NCBI GenBank assembly: GCA_030045215.1
Contig: JASIBJ010000719.1
Span: forward strand, 1-8,008
Length of the DNA stretch: 8,008 bases
Source: Streptosporangiaceae bacterium
GTDB lineage: Bacteria; Actinomycetota; Actinomycetes; Streptosporangiales; Streptosporangiaceae
Direction: 5' to 3'
Each line of letters opens with the position of its first letter. Positions within the stretch are counted from its first letter, which is position 1. The position numbers were made by a program, and so were the translations under genes. The notes below the pieces were generated by a model. It was not told the DNA's origin, searched no databases, and worked only from the letters and a program-made list of their open reading frames with translations. Below are positions 1 to 5,817 of this stretch, piece after piece.

Positions 1-746
1 CCGTGCCGGGCAGCGAAGTCAATGTACCGGCCGATGACTGGGTGGCTGAACCCCGCGCGCAGCGCGAACAGGCTCGGCTCCGGGCCGGTCGCCCCGATCG
101 CGCAGGCATCGGCCGGACATAGCTGGAATCGGCCGCGCGCGGTGTCCGCGGTGATCGCGTAGATGTACTCGCCGCCGGCGATCTCCACCCTGGTGATGCG
201 CGGCTGGGCCGCGACCAGGAATTCCTGCAGCAGCGTGATGCCGTCCACCGGCGGCTCGTAGTCTGGCCCGGCCAGATAGGCATCGAACTCGGCGTGGCTA
301 TCGAACTTCCGTACGCCCAGGCCCTTGCCGCCCTGGTTGTGCTTGCTGAGGAAGGGAGCGGGCAGCTTCCGCGCCGCTGCCGCGAGCTCACCCGAGCCCG
401 CCACGGCGATCGTCCTGGGCACGTCGAAGCCGGCTGCGGCGAGCGCCGCAAGCTGCTCGACCTTGCTCATTTCCAGGTCGAGAACCCGGCGTCCGTTCAC
501 GACCGTCCGGCCGTTCGCCTCCAGCCAGGCGAGCACGCCGCGGGTCTGGTCCTTGGCGAACGGATGTCCCCTGGTGTGCGATGAGGCGCTCATCCGCGAC
601 CAGTACACGCCGGCGGGCGGTTCCTCGGTCAGGTCGATGGCCGCCTCGCCGAGCAGCCACTGCTCATGCCGGAGCCCGGCCCGGTCGAAGGCGCCGGCCA
701 GCGGCGCATACCACTCGGGGTTCTCGTGCAGCACGTAGAGTTTCAT
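1..746 (-). CDS. RimK-like ATP-grasp ligase (3' end outside window)
   Basis: I translated this frame by hand from the ATG at 746-744 to the window edge: 248 full codons with no stop. It resembles the RimK/alpha-L-glutamate ligase branch of the ATP-grasp fold, cytosolic enzymes that use ATP to join a carboxylate to an amine through an acyl phosphate. Visible features are a pre-ATP-grasp N-terminal domain (about 1-90, containing SRMSASSHTRGH at 50-61), the ATP-binding lysine with a glycine-rich loop (KHNQGGKGLGV, 135-145), and the adenine-hinge segment LLQEF (172-176). CPADAC lies at 210-215. The C-terminal metal-binding Glu/Asn residues are beyond the edge. The start lies 9 nt after the stop of the GNAT gene and has only a weak GGCGG upstream, so translational coupling is likely. 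The substrate cannot be told. The fold is fairly certain; peptide or amino-acid ligation is inferred. Confidence 0.8.
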   Translation of the reverse strand, partial: MKLYVLHENPEWYAPLAGAFDRAGLRHEQWLLGEAAIDLTEEPPAGVYWSRMSASSHTRGHPFAKDQTRGVLAWLEANGRTVVNGRRVLDLEMSKVEQLAALAAAGFDVPRTIAVAGSGELAAAARKLPAPFLSKHNQGGKGLGVRKFDSHAEFDAYLAGPDYEPPVDGITLLQEFLVAAQPRITRVEIAGGEYIYAITADTARGRFQLCPADACAIGATGPEPSLFALRAGFSHPVIGRYIDFAARH

Positions 747-755
747 GACCGCCGA

Positions 756-1247
756 TCAGAGCTTGAGCTTCATGCCCTCGTGCGAGGACACGAAGCCAAG
801 CCGCTGGTAGAACCGGTGCGCATCGGTGCGGGACTTGTCCGAAGTCAGCTGGACCAGCGCGCAGCCACGCCTTCGGGCCTCGTCGATCGCCCACTGCATC
901 ATCGCCGCGCCGAGCCCGCTGCCCCTCGTGCTCCCGGCCACCCGTACCGCCTCGATCTGGGCCCGCAGCGCGCCCCGGCGGGCCAGGCCGGGCAGGAACG
1001 ACAGCTGCAGCGTGCCGACGACCGCGCCGGCCCGCTCGGCGACCAGCAGGACGTGGGCCGGGTCGGCGTCGATGGCCTGGAACGCCGCCTCGTATGCCTC
1101 CAGATCAGCCTGGTCGCGCACGCCGTCCCTGGTCGCGCCGAGCTGATCGGCGGCGATCAGCCCGACAATCGCCGGTATGTCCTCCCGCCGCGCCGGGCGC
1201 AGTACCACCGTGCCCAGGTCGAGATTGATCTCCGCCAGCGTCCTCAT
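756..1247 (-). CDS. GNAT-family N-acetyltransferase
   Basis: This encodes a cytosolic acetyl-CoA-dependent N-acyltransferase of 163 aa, a normal length for a single GNAT domain. The domain starts at VVLRPARREDIPAI (about 14-27). Motif A is visible as IEAVRVAGSTRGSGLG (98-113), where RGSGLG is the acetyl-CoA pyrophosphate loop. Motif B follows as DAHRFYQRLGF (142-152), with the family tyrosine. I chose the ATG at 1247 because it sits just before the conserved domain. The same frame is open to 1367, with ATGs at 1256 and 1292, but the longest version would overlap the aminotransferase gene and adds non-conserved residues. An ATG at 1256, possibly leaderless, is a fair alternative. The gene lies 73 nt after the aminotransferase and 9 nt before the ATP-grasp gene. 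The acceptor amine is unknown: small molecule, antibiotic or protein. Confidence 0.87.
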   Translation of the reverse strand: MRTLAEINLDLGTVVLRPARREDIPAIVGLIAADQLGATRDGVRDQADLEAYEAAFQAIDADPAHVLLVAERAGAVVGTLQLSFLPGLARRGALRAQIEAVRVAGSTRGSGLGAAMMQWAIDEARRRGCALVQLTSDKSRTDAHRFYQRLGFVSSHEGMKLKL

Positions 1248-1320
1248 GCCACCCATTTTGTCACGTATCGACGGGATCGAGACCGACGCCATCTTGGGAC
1301 GTCGAGGGATGCCGCGGCCG

Positions 1321-2400
1321 CTAACGGAGGTGCCGGCAGGCCCGCGCGGCGGCCAGGAAGGCGTCATTGGCCTCCGGGTCGGCGATGGTCACCCGGACGC
1401 CGTCGGGGGAGAACGGCCGGACGCTCACGCCCGCCAGATTGCAGGAGTCGGCGAAGTCGTCAGCGCGCTCGCCGAGCGGCAGCCAGACGAAATTGGCCTC
1501 GGCCTGCGGCACCGTCCAGCCCTGGCCCAGCAGCTCGTTCCGCACCCGGTCGCGCTCCTTGACGACCATCTCGACCCGTTCAAGCAGTTCCGCCTCGGCG
1601 GCCAGCGAGGCTACGGCGGCGGCCTGCGCGAGCGAGTTCACCGTGAACGTGAGCATGGTCTTGCGCGCCGCGTCCGCGACCGGCTCGTGCCCGATCAGGA
1701 ACCCGACCCGCAGGCCCGCCAGCCCGTAGGCCTTCGAGAAGGTCCGCAGCACCGCCACGTTGGGCCGGCTCCGGTACAGCTCGACGCCGTCGGGCACGTC
1801 GGGGTCGCGGATGTACTGCACGTAGGCCTCGTCCAGGACCACCAGGCAGTCGCCGGGCACGCGGTCAATGAACTCCTCAAGCTCGCCCCGGTGTACCACG
1901 GTTCCGGTCGGGTTGTTCGGGTTGCAGATGAAGATCAGCCGCGTCCGGTCGGTGATCGCATCAGCCATAGCCGGCAGGTCATGCGAGAAGTCCTTGGTCA
2001 GGGGGACGCGGACCTGGGTGGCGCCCGCCAGCTCGGTCAGGTACGGGTACGCCTCGAACGACCGCCAGGCGAAGATAACCTCGGCGCCGGGCTCGCCTAC
2101 CGCCTCGAGCAGCTGCTGGGCCACGCCGACCGATCCGCAGCCAACCGCCACGTGCTCCGTCGGGACGTCGAACCGACTGGCGATCGCGGCCGAGAGCTCG
2201 GCCGCTGTGTTGTCCGGATATCTATGGATATACGCGGCGGCATCGGCGAGGATCGCCTGCACCGACGGCAGCGGCTCATACGGCGACTCGTTTGACGAGA
2301 GCTTGTAAGTCCTCCCCGTGCCGGCAGACGGCGCCTTGCCCGGTTTGTAACCCGAGAACTGGTCGAGTACCTGCCGGAATTTGGGGGATTGGTCGGACAC
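1321..2400 (-). CDS. pat: Aromatic amino acid / histidinol-phosphate aminotransferase (Pat/HisC family)
   Basis: This is a 359-aa fold-type I PLP aminotransferase, full length for the HisC family. The substrate-side N-terminal motif is [15 protein letters not shown] (33-47), followed by HRYPDN (59-64). The PLP pocket shows N160 of NPNNPTG, D190 and Y193 of [11 protein letters not shown], and the Schiff-base lysine K223 in [15 protein letters not shown]336 (GVRVT) should hold the substrate carboxylate. VAVGCGSV and the WRSFE segment recall mycobacterial Pat (Rv3772, once called HisC2), which transaminates aromatic keto acids such as phenylpyruvate. No other his gene is present, so Pat is favoured over true HisC, but the sequence alone does not settle this. 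The start is GTG at 2400, with an excellent AGGAGGA 5 nt upstream. It lies 40 nt after the Nudix regulator, probably in one transcript with it. Confidence 0.92.
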   Translation of the reverse strand: MSDQSPKFRQVLDQFSGYKPGKAPSAGTGRTYKLSSNESPYEPLPSVQAILADAAAYIHRYPDNTAAELSAAIASRFDVPTEHVAVGCGSVGVAQQLLEAVGEPGAEVIFAWRSFEAYPYLTELAGATQVRVPLTKDFSHDLPAMADAITDRTRLIFICNPNNPTGTVVHRGELEEFIDRVPGDCLVVLDEAYVQYIRDPDVPDGVELYRSRPNVAVLRTFSKAYGLAGLRVGFLIGHEPVADAARKTMLTFTVNSLAQAAAVASLAAEAELLERVEMVVKERDRVRNELLGQGWTVPQAEANFVWLPLGERADDFADSCNLAGVSVRPFSPDGVRVTIADPEANDAFLAAARACRHLR

Positions 2401-2405
2401 CGTTG

Positions 2406-2412
2406 TCCTCCT
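2406..2412 (-). promoter_or_regulatory. Strong ribosome binding site of the aminotransferase
   Basis: Read on the minus strand this is AGGAGGA, five bases before the GTG at 2400. It fixes that GTG as the start and shows the gene is translated from an internal position of a longer transcript, in contrast to the leaderless-looking regulator gene upstream. Confidence 0.85.
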
Positions 2413-2440
2413 GAGCCGCTCGTCGTGCCGTGTCCACAGG

Positions 2441-3154
2441 CTACGCCTGCCGGATGACTGCAGCCTCCGCCGCGACCTGGTCAGCGGGTCCGCGGCGCGG
2501 GCGCAGCATCGGCGGATGGAGCAGCACTGCGCTCCCCCGACGGTAAAGCTGCGCCGGGCGGCCGCCGCCCGACGAGGTGACGGAGCCGGTCTCCACCAGG
2601 AAGCCCTCGGCCCCGGTGACCTTACGGTGGAAGTTCCGCGGATCCAGCGGAGTGTCCCAGACGATCTCGTAGACGCGGCGCAATTCGGCCACGGTGAACT
2701 CGTCCCGGCAGAATGCCGCGGCCAGCGACGTGTACTCCAGTTTGGACCTGGCCCGTTCCACGCCGTCCTGCAGAATGCGCTCGTGGTCGAAGGCCATCTC
2801 CCGGAGCGCAGCCACGGGCCGCCAGCTCATCTGCGGCTGGTCCGGCGCGGGCAGGTCGGGCGCGAGCCCGAGGTAAGCCACCGACACCGCCCGCCTGGTC
2901 GGGTCTCGGTTCGGGTACCCGTAGCTGCGCAACTGCTCCAGGTGTACGGCCGCGCCGGGCAACCCCGCCCGCTCGGCGAGCACCCGGCCGGCCGCCGCCG
3001 GCAGGTCCTCGTCGAGCCGGATGAACCCGCCGGGCAGCGCCACCATGCCCGCGTAGGGCTCGGAGTCCCGCCGCCACACCAGCGTCGTGAGCTGCCCGCC
3101 ACGGACCGTGAGGATCACGAGGTCGACGCTGACACCGATCCGAGGGACGCTCAC
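2441..3154 (-). CDS. NrtR-like regulator: degenerate Nudix domain plus winged helix
   Basis: The 237-aa protein has a Nudix fold (about 5-130) joined to a winged helix-turn-helix (about 136-210, with [14 protein letters not shown] at 153-166 and DPRNFHRKV at 171-179). This is the architecture and length of NrtR, a repressor that senses ADP-ribose-like NAD breakdown products through the Nudix domain and controls NAD metabolism genes. The Nudix box at 43-65 keeps the first Gly, Glu49, Arg57, Glu61 and Gly64. However, the catalytic RE pair reads RV (Val58) and the EE pair reads ER (Arg62), so hydrolysis is probably lost and a sensor role favoured. The start is GTG at 3154, with no ribosome binding site but a TAACGT -10 ending 6 nt upstream, suggesting a leaderless mRNA. 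It leads the leftward cluster and is divergent from the methyltransferase. No NAD gene is adjacent, so its targets are uncertain; autoregulation is likely by analogy. Confidence 0.85.
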   Translation of the reverse strand: MSVPRIGVSVDLVILTVRGGQLTTLVWRRDSEPYAGMVALPGGFIRLDEDLPAAAGRVLAERAGLPGAAVHLEQLRSYGYPNRDPTRRAVSVAYLGLAPDLPAPDQPQMSWRPVAALREMAFDHERILQDGVERARSKLEYTSLAAAFCRDEFTVAELRRVYEIVWDTPLDPRNFHRKVTGAEGFLVETGSVTSSGGGRPAQLYRRGSAVLLHPPMLRPRRGPADQVAAEAAVIRQA

Positions 3155-3160
3155 AATCGC

Positions 3161-3166
3161 ACGTTA
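3161..3166 (-). promoter_or_regulatory. Leaderless -10 element of the NrtR-like gene
   Basis: TAACGT on the minus strand matches the actinobacterial -10 pattern TAnnnT. Six bases (GCGATT) separate it from the GTG at 3154, which puts the predicted transcription start on the start codon. No -35 hexamer is recognisable. Confidence 0.55.
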
Positions 3167-3238
3167 GCGCGAGCGCGCACCGTGGCGGGCCGGTCGCGGG
3201 TGCGTGCCTGGCTACGGCGCTGCCGGCCGGCCACGCCG

Positions 3239-3260
3239 CGCCACGACGTGGCGGTACCGC
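3239..3260. promoter_or_regulatory. Overlapping palindromes in the divergent control region
   Basis: CGCCACG-A-CGTGGCG (3239-3253) is a perfect 7-bp hyphenated dyad. It is followed without a gap by the perfect 10-bp palindrome GCGGTACCGC (3251-3260), which shares three bases with it. The block lies in the 138-bp region between the divergent NrtR-like and methyltransferase genes, just upstream of the methyltransferase -10. GGCCGGCC also occurs on both sides, and CGTGGCGG is directly repeated at 3181-3188 and 3247-3254. This suggests an operator for one of the two products, although short palindromes are common by chance in DNA this GC-rich. Confidence 0.35.
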
Positions 3261-3280
3261 CCGGCCGGCCGCCGGTGCAA

Positions 3281-3286
3281 TAGCTT
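3281..3286 (+). promoter_or_regulatory. Leaderless -10 element of the methyltransferase
   Basis: TAGCTT matches TAnnnT and is followed by six bases (GGCCGA) and then the ATG at 3293. There is no Shine-Dalgarno sequence and no room for a leader. No convincing -35 is visible. Confidence 0.55.
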
Positions 3287-3292
3287 GGCCGA

Positions 3293-4276
3293 ATGGGCCA
3301 GCTGAGGTCGGTGGAGATCTGTGCCGGGGCCGGCGGGCAAGCGCTCGGGCTGGAGCAGGCCGGCTTCGCCCACGACTGTGTCATCGAGATTGACCCCGAT
3401 GCCTGCGAAACGCTGCGGCTGAACCGCGGCACCGACTGGAAGGTCATCGAGGGCGACGTCGCCGATGTCGACGGCCGCGCGTTCGGGCCGGTCGACCTGT
3501 TGGCCGGCGGCGTCCCGTGCCCGCCGTTCTCGATCGCGGGCAAACAACTCGGCCACGCCGATGACCGGGACCTGTTCCCGCAGGCGCTGCGGCTGATTGA
3601 GGACTGCGGTCCGCGGGCGGTCCTGCTGGAGAACGTGCGCGGGCTCGCGGCCGCCAGATTCGACCATTACCGGGAGCAGGTGGTGGGCCGCCTGCGGGAG
3701 CTTGGCTTCCAGGCCTGGTGGGATCTGGTGCAAGCCAGCGAGCACGGCGTCCCGCAACTGCGGCCTCGTTTCGTCCTGGTCGCGATCAGGGCGCCGTGGG
3801 CGGCCTGGTTCCGCTGGCCCAGGCCGGCGGAACCAGCCCCGCCACCGACTGTGGGCGAGGTGCTGGCTGACCTGATGGCCGCCGGCGGCTGGCCGGGCGC
3901 GGCCGATTGGTCCGTCAGGGCGGCCGGGATCGGCCCGACGATTGTCGGCGGCAGTAAGAAGCACGGGGGGCCGGACCTCGGCCCAACCAGGGCCAGGGTC
4001 AGCTGGCGCGAGCTCGGCGTGGACGGCCTCGGCGTCGCCGACGCGGCGCCGGGACCGCTGTTCCCCCGCGGCGGCCGGCCCAAGCTCACCGTGCGCATGG
4101 TGGCCCGGCTGCAGGGCTTTCCCGACAGCTGGGAGTTCGCCGGGCGGAAGACGGCGGCCTACCGGCAGGTCGGCAACGCGTTCCCGCCGCCGGTGGCTCG
4201 CGCCCTCGGAGTCGCGATCGCGAGCGCGCTGCGCCAGGAGGGCGGTCAGGTCGTCGGCAGCCATGGTACTGACTAG
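3293..4276 (+). CDS. Solitary DNA (cytosine-5) methyltransferase
   Basis: The protein transfers a methyl group from S-adenosylmethionine to C5 of cytosine in a specific DNA site. All main m5C motifs are present in standard order over 327 aa: motif I ([17 protein letters not shown], 9-25) for SAM; motif IV with the catalytic Cys76 (GGVPCPPFS); motif VI ENV (113-115); motif VIII QLRPR (155-159); then a target-recognition region of roughly 160-260, motif IX with LQGFP (273-277), and motif X with QVGNAF (292-297). It therefore looks complete and active. The short recognition region argues for one short target site, which I cannot name. No restriction endonuclease or vsr gene lies beside it: the neighbours are two transcription regulators, so it is an orphan within this window. 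It starts at ATG 3293, probably leaderless, and ends with TAG directly followed by in-frame TAA. Base composition is like its neighbours, so recent transfer is not evident. Confidence 0.93.
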   Translation: MGQLRSVEICAGAGGQALGLEQAGFAHDCVIEIDPDACETLRLNRGTDWKVIEGDVADVDGRAFGPVDLLAGGVPCPPFSIAGKQLGHADDRDLFPQALRLIEDCGPRAVLLENVRGLAAARFDHYREQVVGRLRELGFQAWWDLVQASEHGVPQLRPRFVLVAIRAPWAAWFRWPRPAEPAPPPTVGEVLADLMAAGGWPGAADWSVRAAGIGPTIVGGSKKHGGPDLGPTRARVSWRELGVDGLGVADAAPGPLFPRGGRPKLTVRMVARLQGFPDSWEFAGRKTAAYRQVGNAFPPPVARALGVAIASALRQEGGQVVGSHGTD

Positions 4277-4294
4277 TAACTTAGCCCGCCGGGA

Positions 4295-4325
4295 GCCGGA
4301 AGGCCGTTGCCGTAAGAGGTCCGGC
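4295..4325 (+). terminator. Weak stem-loop after the methyltransferase
   Basis: GCCGGA (4295-4300) pairs with TCCGGC (4320-4325) across a 19-nt loop, 18 bases past the methyltransferase stop. The stem is short and there is no T-run, so this is only a candidate terminator between the methyltransferase and the separate blaI promoter. Confidence 0.2.
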
Positions 4326-4366
4326 ACCCGCCAGGCCTGCCCTGGTCGCCCTAGTTTCTTCCACGT

Positions 4367-4372
4367 TAGAAT
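4367..4372 (+). promoter_or_regulatory. Leaderless -10 element of the blaI/M56 operon
   Basis: TAGAAT is close to the -10 consensus TATAAT. It is followed by six bases (TACGCC) and the GTG at 4379, and no ribosome binding site precedes that GTG. BlaI repressors usually cover their own promoter, but I could not find a clear BlaI-type dyad here; CTAG at 4351-4354 and TTAG at 4366-4369 form only a very weak one. Confidence 0.6.
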
Positions 4373-4378
4373 TACGCC

Positions 4379-4744
4379 GTGAACCGACTCGGAGAGCTTG
4401 AGCGTGCCATCATGGACGTACTCTGGGAGGCCGACGACCCCCTGAGTGTGCGCGAGGTAAGCGGCCGGCTGACCGATCGGGATCTGGCTCATACGACGGT
4501 GATGACCGTGCTCGACCGCCTCGCCAAGAAGGGTTTTGCCCGGCGCGAGCGGAGTGGCCGCGCCTGGCACTACCGGGCGGCGGAGAGCAGGGAAGCATAC
4601 GTGACCGAGCTAATGCTGAGTGCGCTTGACCAGACGGGAGATCGCCAGGCCGCGCTGGCCAGGTTCGCCCGCAGCGTCAGCGGGACCGAGGCTCAGGCTC
4701 TGCTGCGTGCACTCGGCGCTCTCGGTGAGGCCGCCGGAGGGTAA
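4379..4744 (+). CDS. blaI: BlaI/MecI-family transcriptional repressor
   Basis: This is a 121-aa protein, the usual size of BlaI/MecI/CopY repressors. The N-terminal winged helix (about 3-70) carries the family signature: LGELERAIMDVLWE (4-17), the helix REVSGRL (25-31), the recognition helix HTTVMTVLDRLAKKGF (38-53) and a wing with RAWHYRA (61-67). The C-terminal helices (about 70-115) should form the dimer and hold the protease-cleaved linker. Such repressors bind an operator as dimers and are inactivated after a partner M56 protease is triggered. That partner is the next gene, 3 nt downstream, matching the paired arrangement of Rv1846c/Rv1845c in Mycobacterium tuberculosis. The start is GTG at 4379, probably leaderless. 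No beta-lactamase or PBP gene is nearby, so resistance should not be assumed; its targets are probably elsewhere. Confidence 0.92.
   Translation: MNRLGELERAIMDVLWEADDPLSVREVSGRLTDRDLAHTTVMTVLDRLAKKGFARRERSGRAWHYRAAESREAYVTELMLSALDQTGDRQAALARFARSVSGTEAQALLRALGALGEAAGG
4736..4741 (+). promoter_or_regulatory. Ribosome binding site of the M56 protease gene
   Basis: GGAGGG lies at the very end of blaI and runs into its TAA stop, six bases before the GTG at 4748. It supports that start and translational coupling of the two proteins. Confidence 0.75.
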
Positions 4745-4747
4745 ATC

Positions 4748-5722
4748 GTGGCCGCTGTTGTCATCCTCGCCGCGGTCGCCATCGGTTGCGTTCCAGCCGC
4801 TAGCATGCTTGCCCGTGCGCACTGGCCGCGCAGGTCGCCTGCCGTCGGAATCGTGCTCTGGCAGGGCCTCGGCCTCGGCTGGGGCCTGGCCACCGTCGGA
4901 GCGCTGGTCGGCATCGGCGCCGTCGGCGACGGCTCGGGAGTTGCGGGCGGCGCCCTGGCCCGGCTGGACAGCCTCGTCAGCAGCGGCACCGCCCGCCCGG
5001 CCCTGACCGTCCTCACCCTCCTGCAGCTGGCGTGCCTCGTCGCCGGGATCACGCTGCTCGGCGTGCTTTGCTGGATCCTCGTCGCGGCCTCGGCCACGGT
5101 GATCCGGGCCAGGGAGCGGCAGCGCGCGTTGCTGAGCCTGCTCGCGCACGGCGACCCGAAAGTGCCGGGCGCGCTGGTCGTCGACCACCCCGCGGCGGCG
5201 GCTTACTGCCTGCCGGGCCTGCGCTCAACGATCGTGCTCAGTGCCGGCGTGCTCGCCTTGCTTGACGACCAAGAACTGGCCGCCGTGCTCGCGCACGAGC
5301 GTGCTCACCTGCGCGAACGGCACGACCTGGTGCTGCTGCCGTTCAGCGCCTTGCTGCGGGCCTTCCGATGGGCGGCCGTGGCCAGGCAGGCGCAACGGGC
5401 GGTTGCCCTGCTGGTCGAGATGCACGCCGATGACCGGGCGCTGCGCCACCGGCCAGCCAGGGAGCTGGCTACCGCGCTGTTGCGGGTCGGCGCGGCCGGC
5501 GGCGGCGCGGTGCCGTCGGGAGCGCTTTCCGCGGTCGCGCCCGCCTCGGTCAACTCGGCCTCGGCGGTCGACTCAGGCTCGGAGTGCGACGTAACCGCGC
5601 GGGTCATCAGGATCCTCCGCCCGAGGCCTGGCCTGTGCCCCACCGCGCGGGTGCTGACCGGCCTGACCGCGGCGGCGGCGGTTGGCGTGCCGGTTGCGCT
5701 TTTGGTCCTGCCGCTCCGGTAG
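4748..5722 (+). CDS. M56-family membrane zinc metalloprotease (BlaR1-like, no sensor domain)
   Basis: This 324-aa integral membrane protease probably controls the BlaI repressor encoded just upstream. Hydrophobic segments lie at about 4-22, 33-60, 86-118 and 302-322. Between the last two is a cytoplasmic metalloprotease domain with the zinc motif HERAH (183-187: His183, Glu184, His187) and a downstream VEMHADD (223-229) supplying the likely third ligand Glu224, the usual M56 arrangement. Unlike BlaR1 and MecR1, there is no C-terminal penicillin-binding domain after the last membrane segment, so it cannot sense beta-lactams in that way. This shorter form is common in actinobacteria (compare Rv1845c). 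An Ala/Ser/Val-rich stretch at about 245-278 looks flexible. It starts with GTG 3 nt after the blaI stop, preceded by GGAGGG. The activating signal is unknown. Confidence 0.88.
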   Translation: MAAVVILAAVAIGCVPAASMLARAHWPRRSPAVGIVLWQGLGLGWGLATVGALVGIGAVGDGSGVAGGALARLDSLVSSGTARPALTVLTLLQLACLVAGITLLGVLCWILVAASATVIRARERQRALLSLLAHGDPKVPGALVVDHPAAAAYCLPGLRSTIVLSAGVLALLDDQELAAVLAHERAHLRERHDLVLLPFSALLRAFRWAAVARQAQRAVALLVEMHADDRALRHRPARELATALLRVGAAGGGAVPSGALSAVAPASVNSASAVDSGSECDVTARVIRILRPRPGLCPTARVLTGLTAAAAVGVPVALLVLPLR

Positions 5723-5736
5723 CAGCGCTTTCAGCA

Positions 5737-5788
5737 GGGAACGAGGCGGCAGCCGATTACACGCCGGCCCCGGACACGCCTCGTTCCC
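5737..5788. terminator. Bidirectional terminator candidate: 12-bp inverted repeat
   Basis: GGGAACGAGGCG (5737-5748) and CGCCTCGTTCCC (5777-5788) are perfect reverse complements separated by 28 bases. They sit in the 95-bp gap between the convergent M56 and membrane-protein genes, where one hairpin could stop transcription from both sides. There is no T-run after either arm, which is usual for actinobacterial terminators. The long loop is the odd part. Confidence 0.65.
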
Positions 5789-5817
5789 ATGCGATCGAAA
5801 AATCCCGCCCGTTCCGC

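Noticed and set aside
1248..1367. An N-terminal extension of the GNAT protein up to 1367
   Set aside because: It overlaps the end of the aminotransferase gene and adds residues unlike the family; the domain begins just after the ATG at 1247.
666..1562. A 298-codon open frame on the plus strand over the GNAT gene
   Set aside because: It is a low-complexity Arg/Pro/Ala translation opposite a clear acetyltransferase, a GC-driven shadow.
1177..2295. A 372-codon open frame on the plus strand, antisense to the aminotransferase
   Set aside because: It mirrors a gene with intact PLP-enzyme motifs; its own product is Arg/Gly/His-rich with no recognisable fold or ribosome binding site.
3293..4276. 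A restriction-modification or phage-defence island
   Set aside because: Only the methyltransferase is present; there is no endonuclease, helicase, integrase or repeat boundary, and composition matches the surroundings.
4262..4282. The ACTAGT-centred sequence at the methyltransferase stop as a BlaI operator
   Set aside because: The flanks do not pair beyond the central six bases and do not resemble a TACA/TGTA-type dyad; the site is about 100 bp from the blaI start.
3212..4570. A 452-codon open frame on the minus strand, antisense to the methyltransferase and blaI
   Set aside because: Its translation is Arg/Pro/Ala-rich with no domain, and it covers two well-supported plus-strand genes with conserved motifs. 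Long antisense frames are expected at this GC content.
4379..5722. A beta-lactam resistance locus
   Set aside because: The M56 protein lacks a penicillin-binding sensor domain and there is no beta-lactamase or PBP gene in the window.
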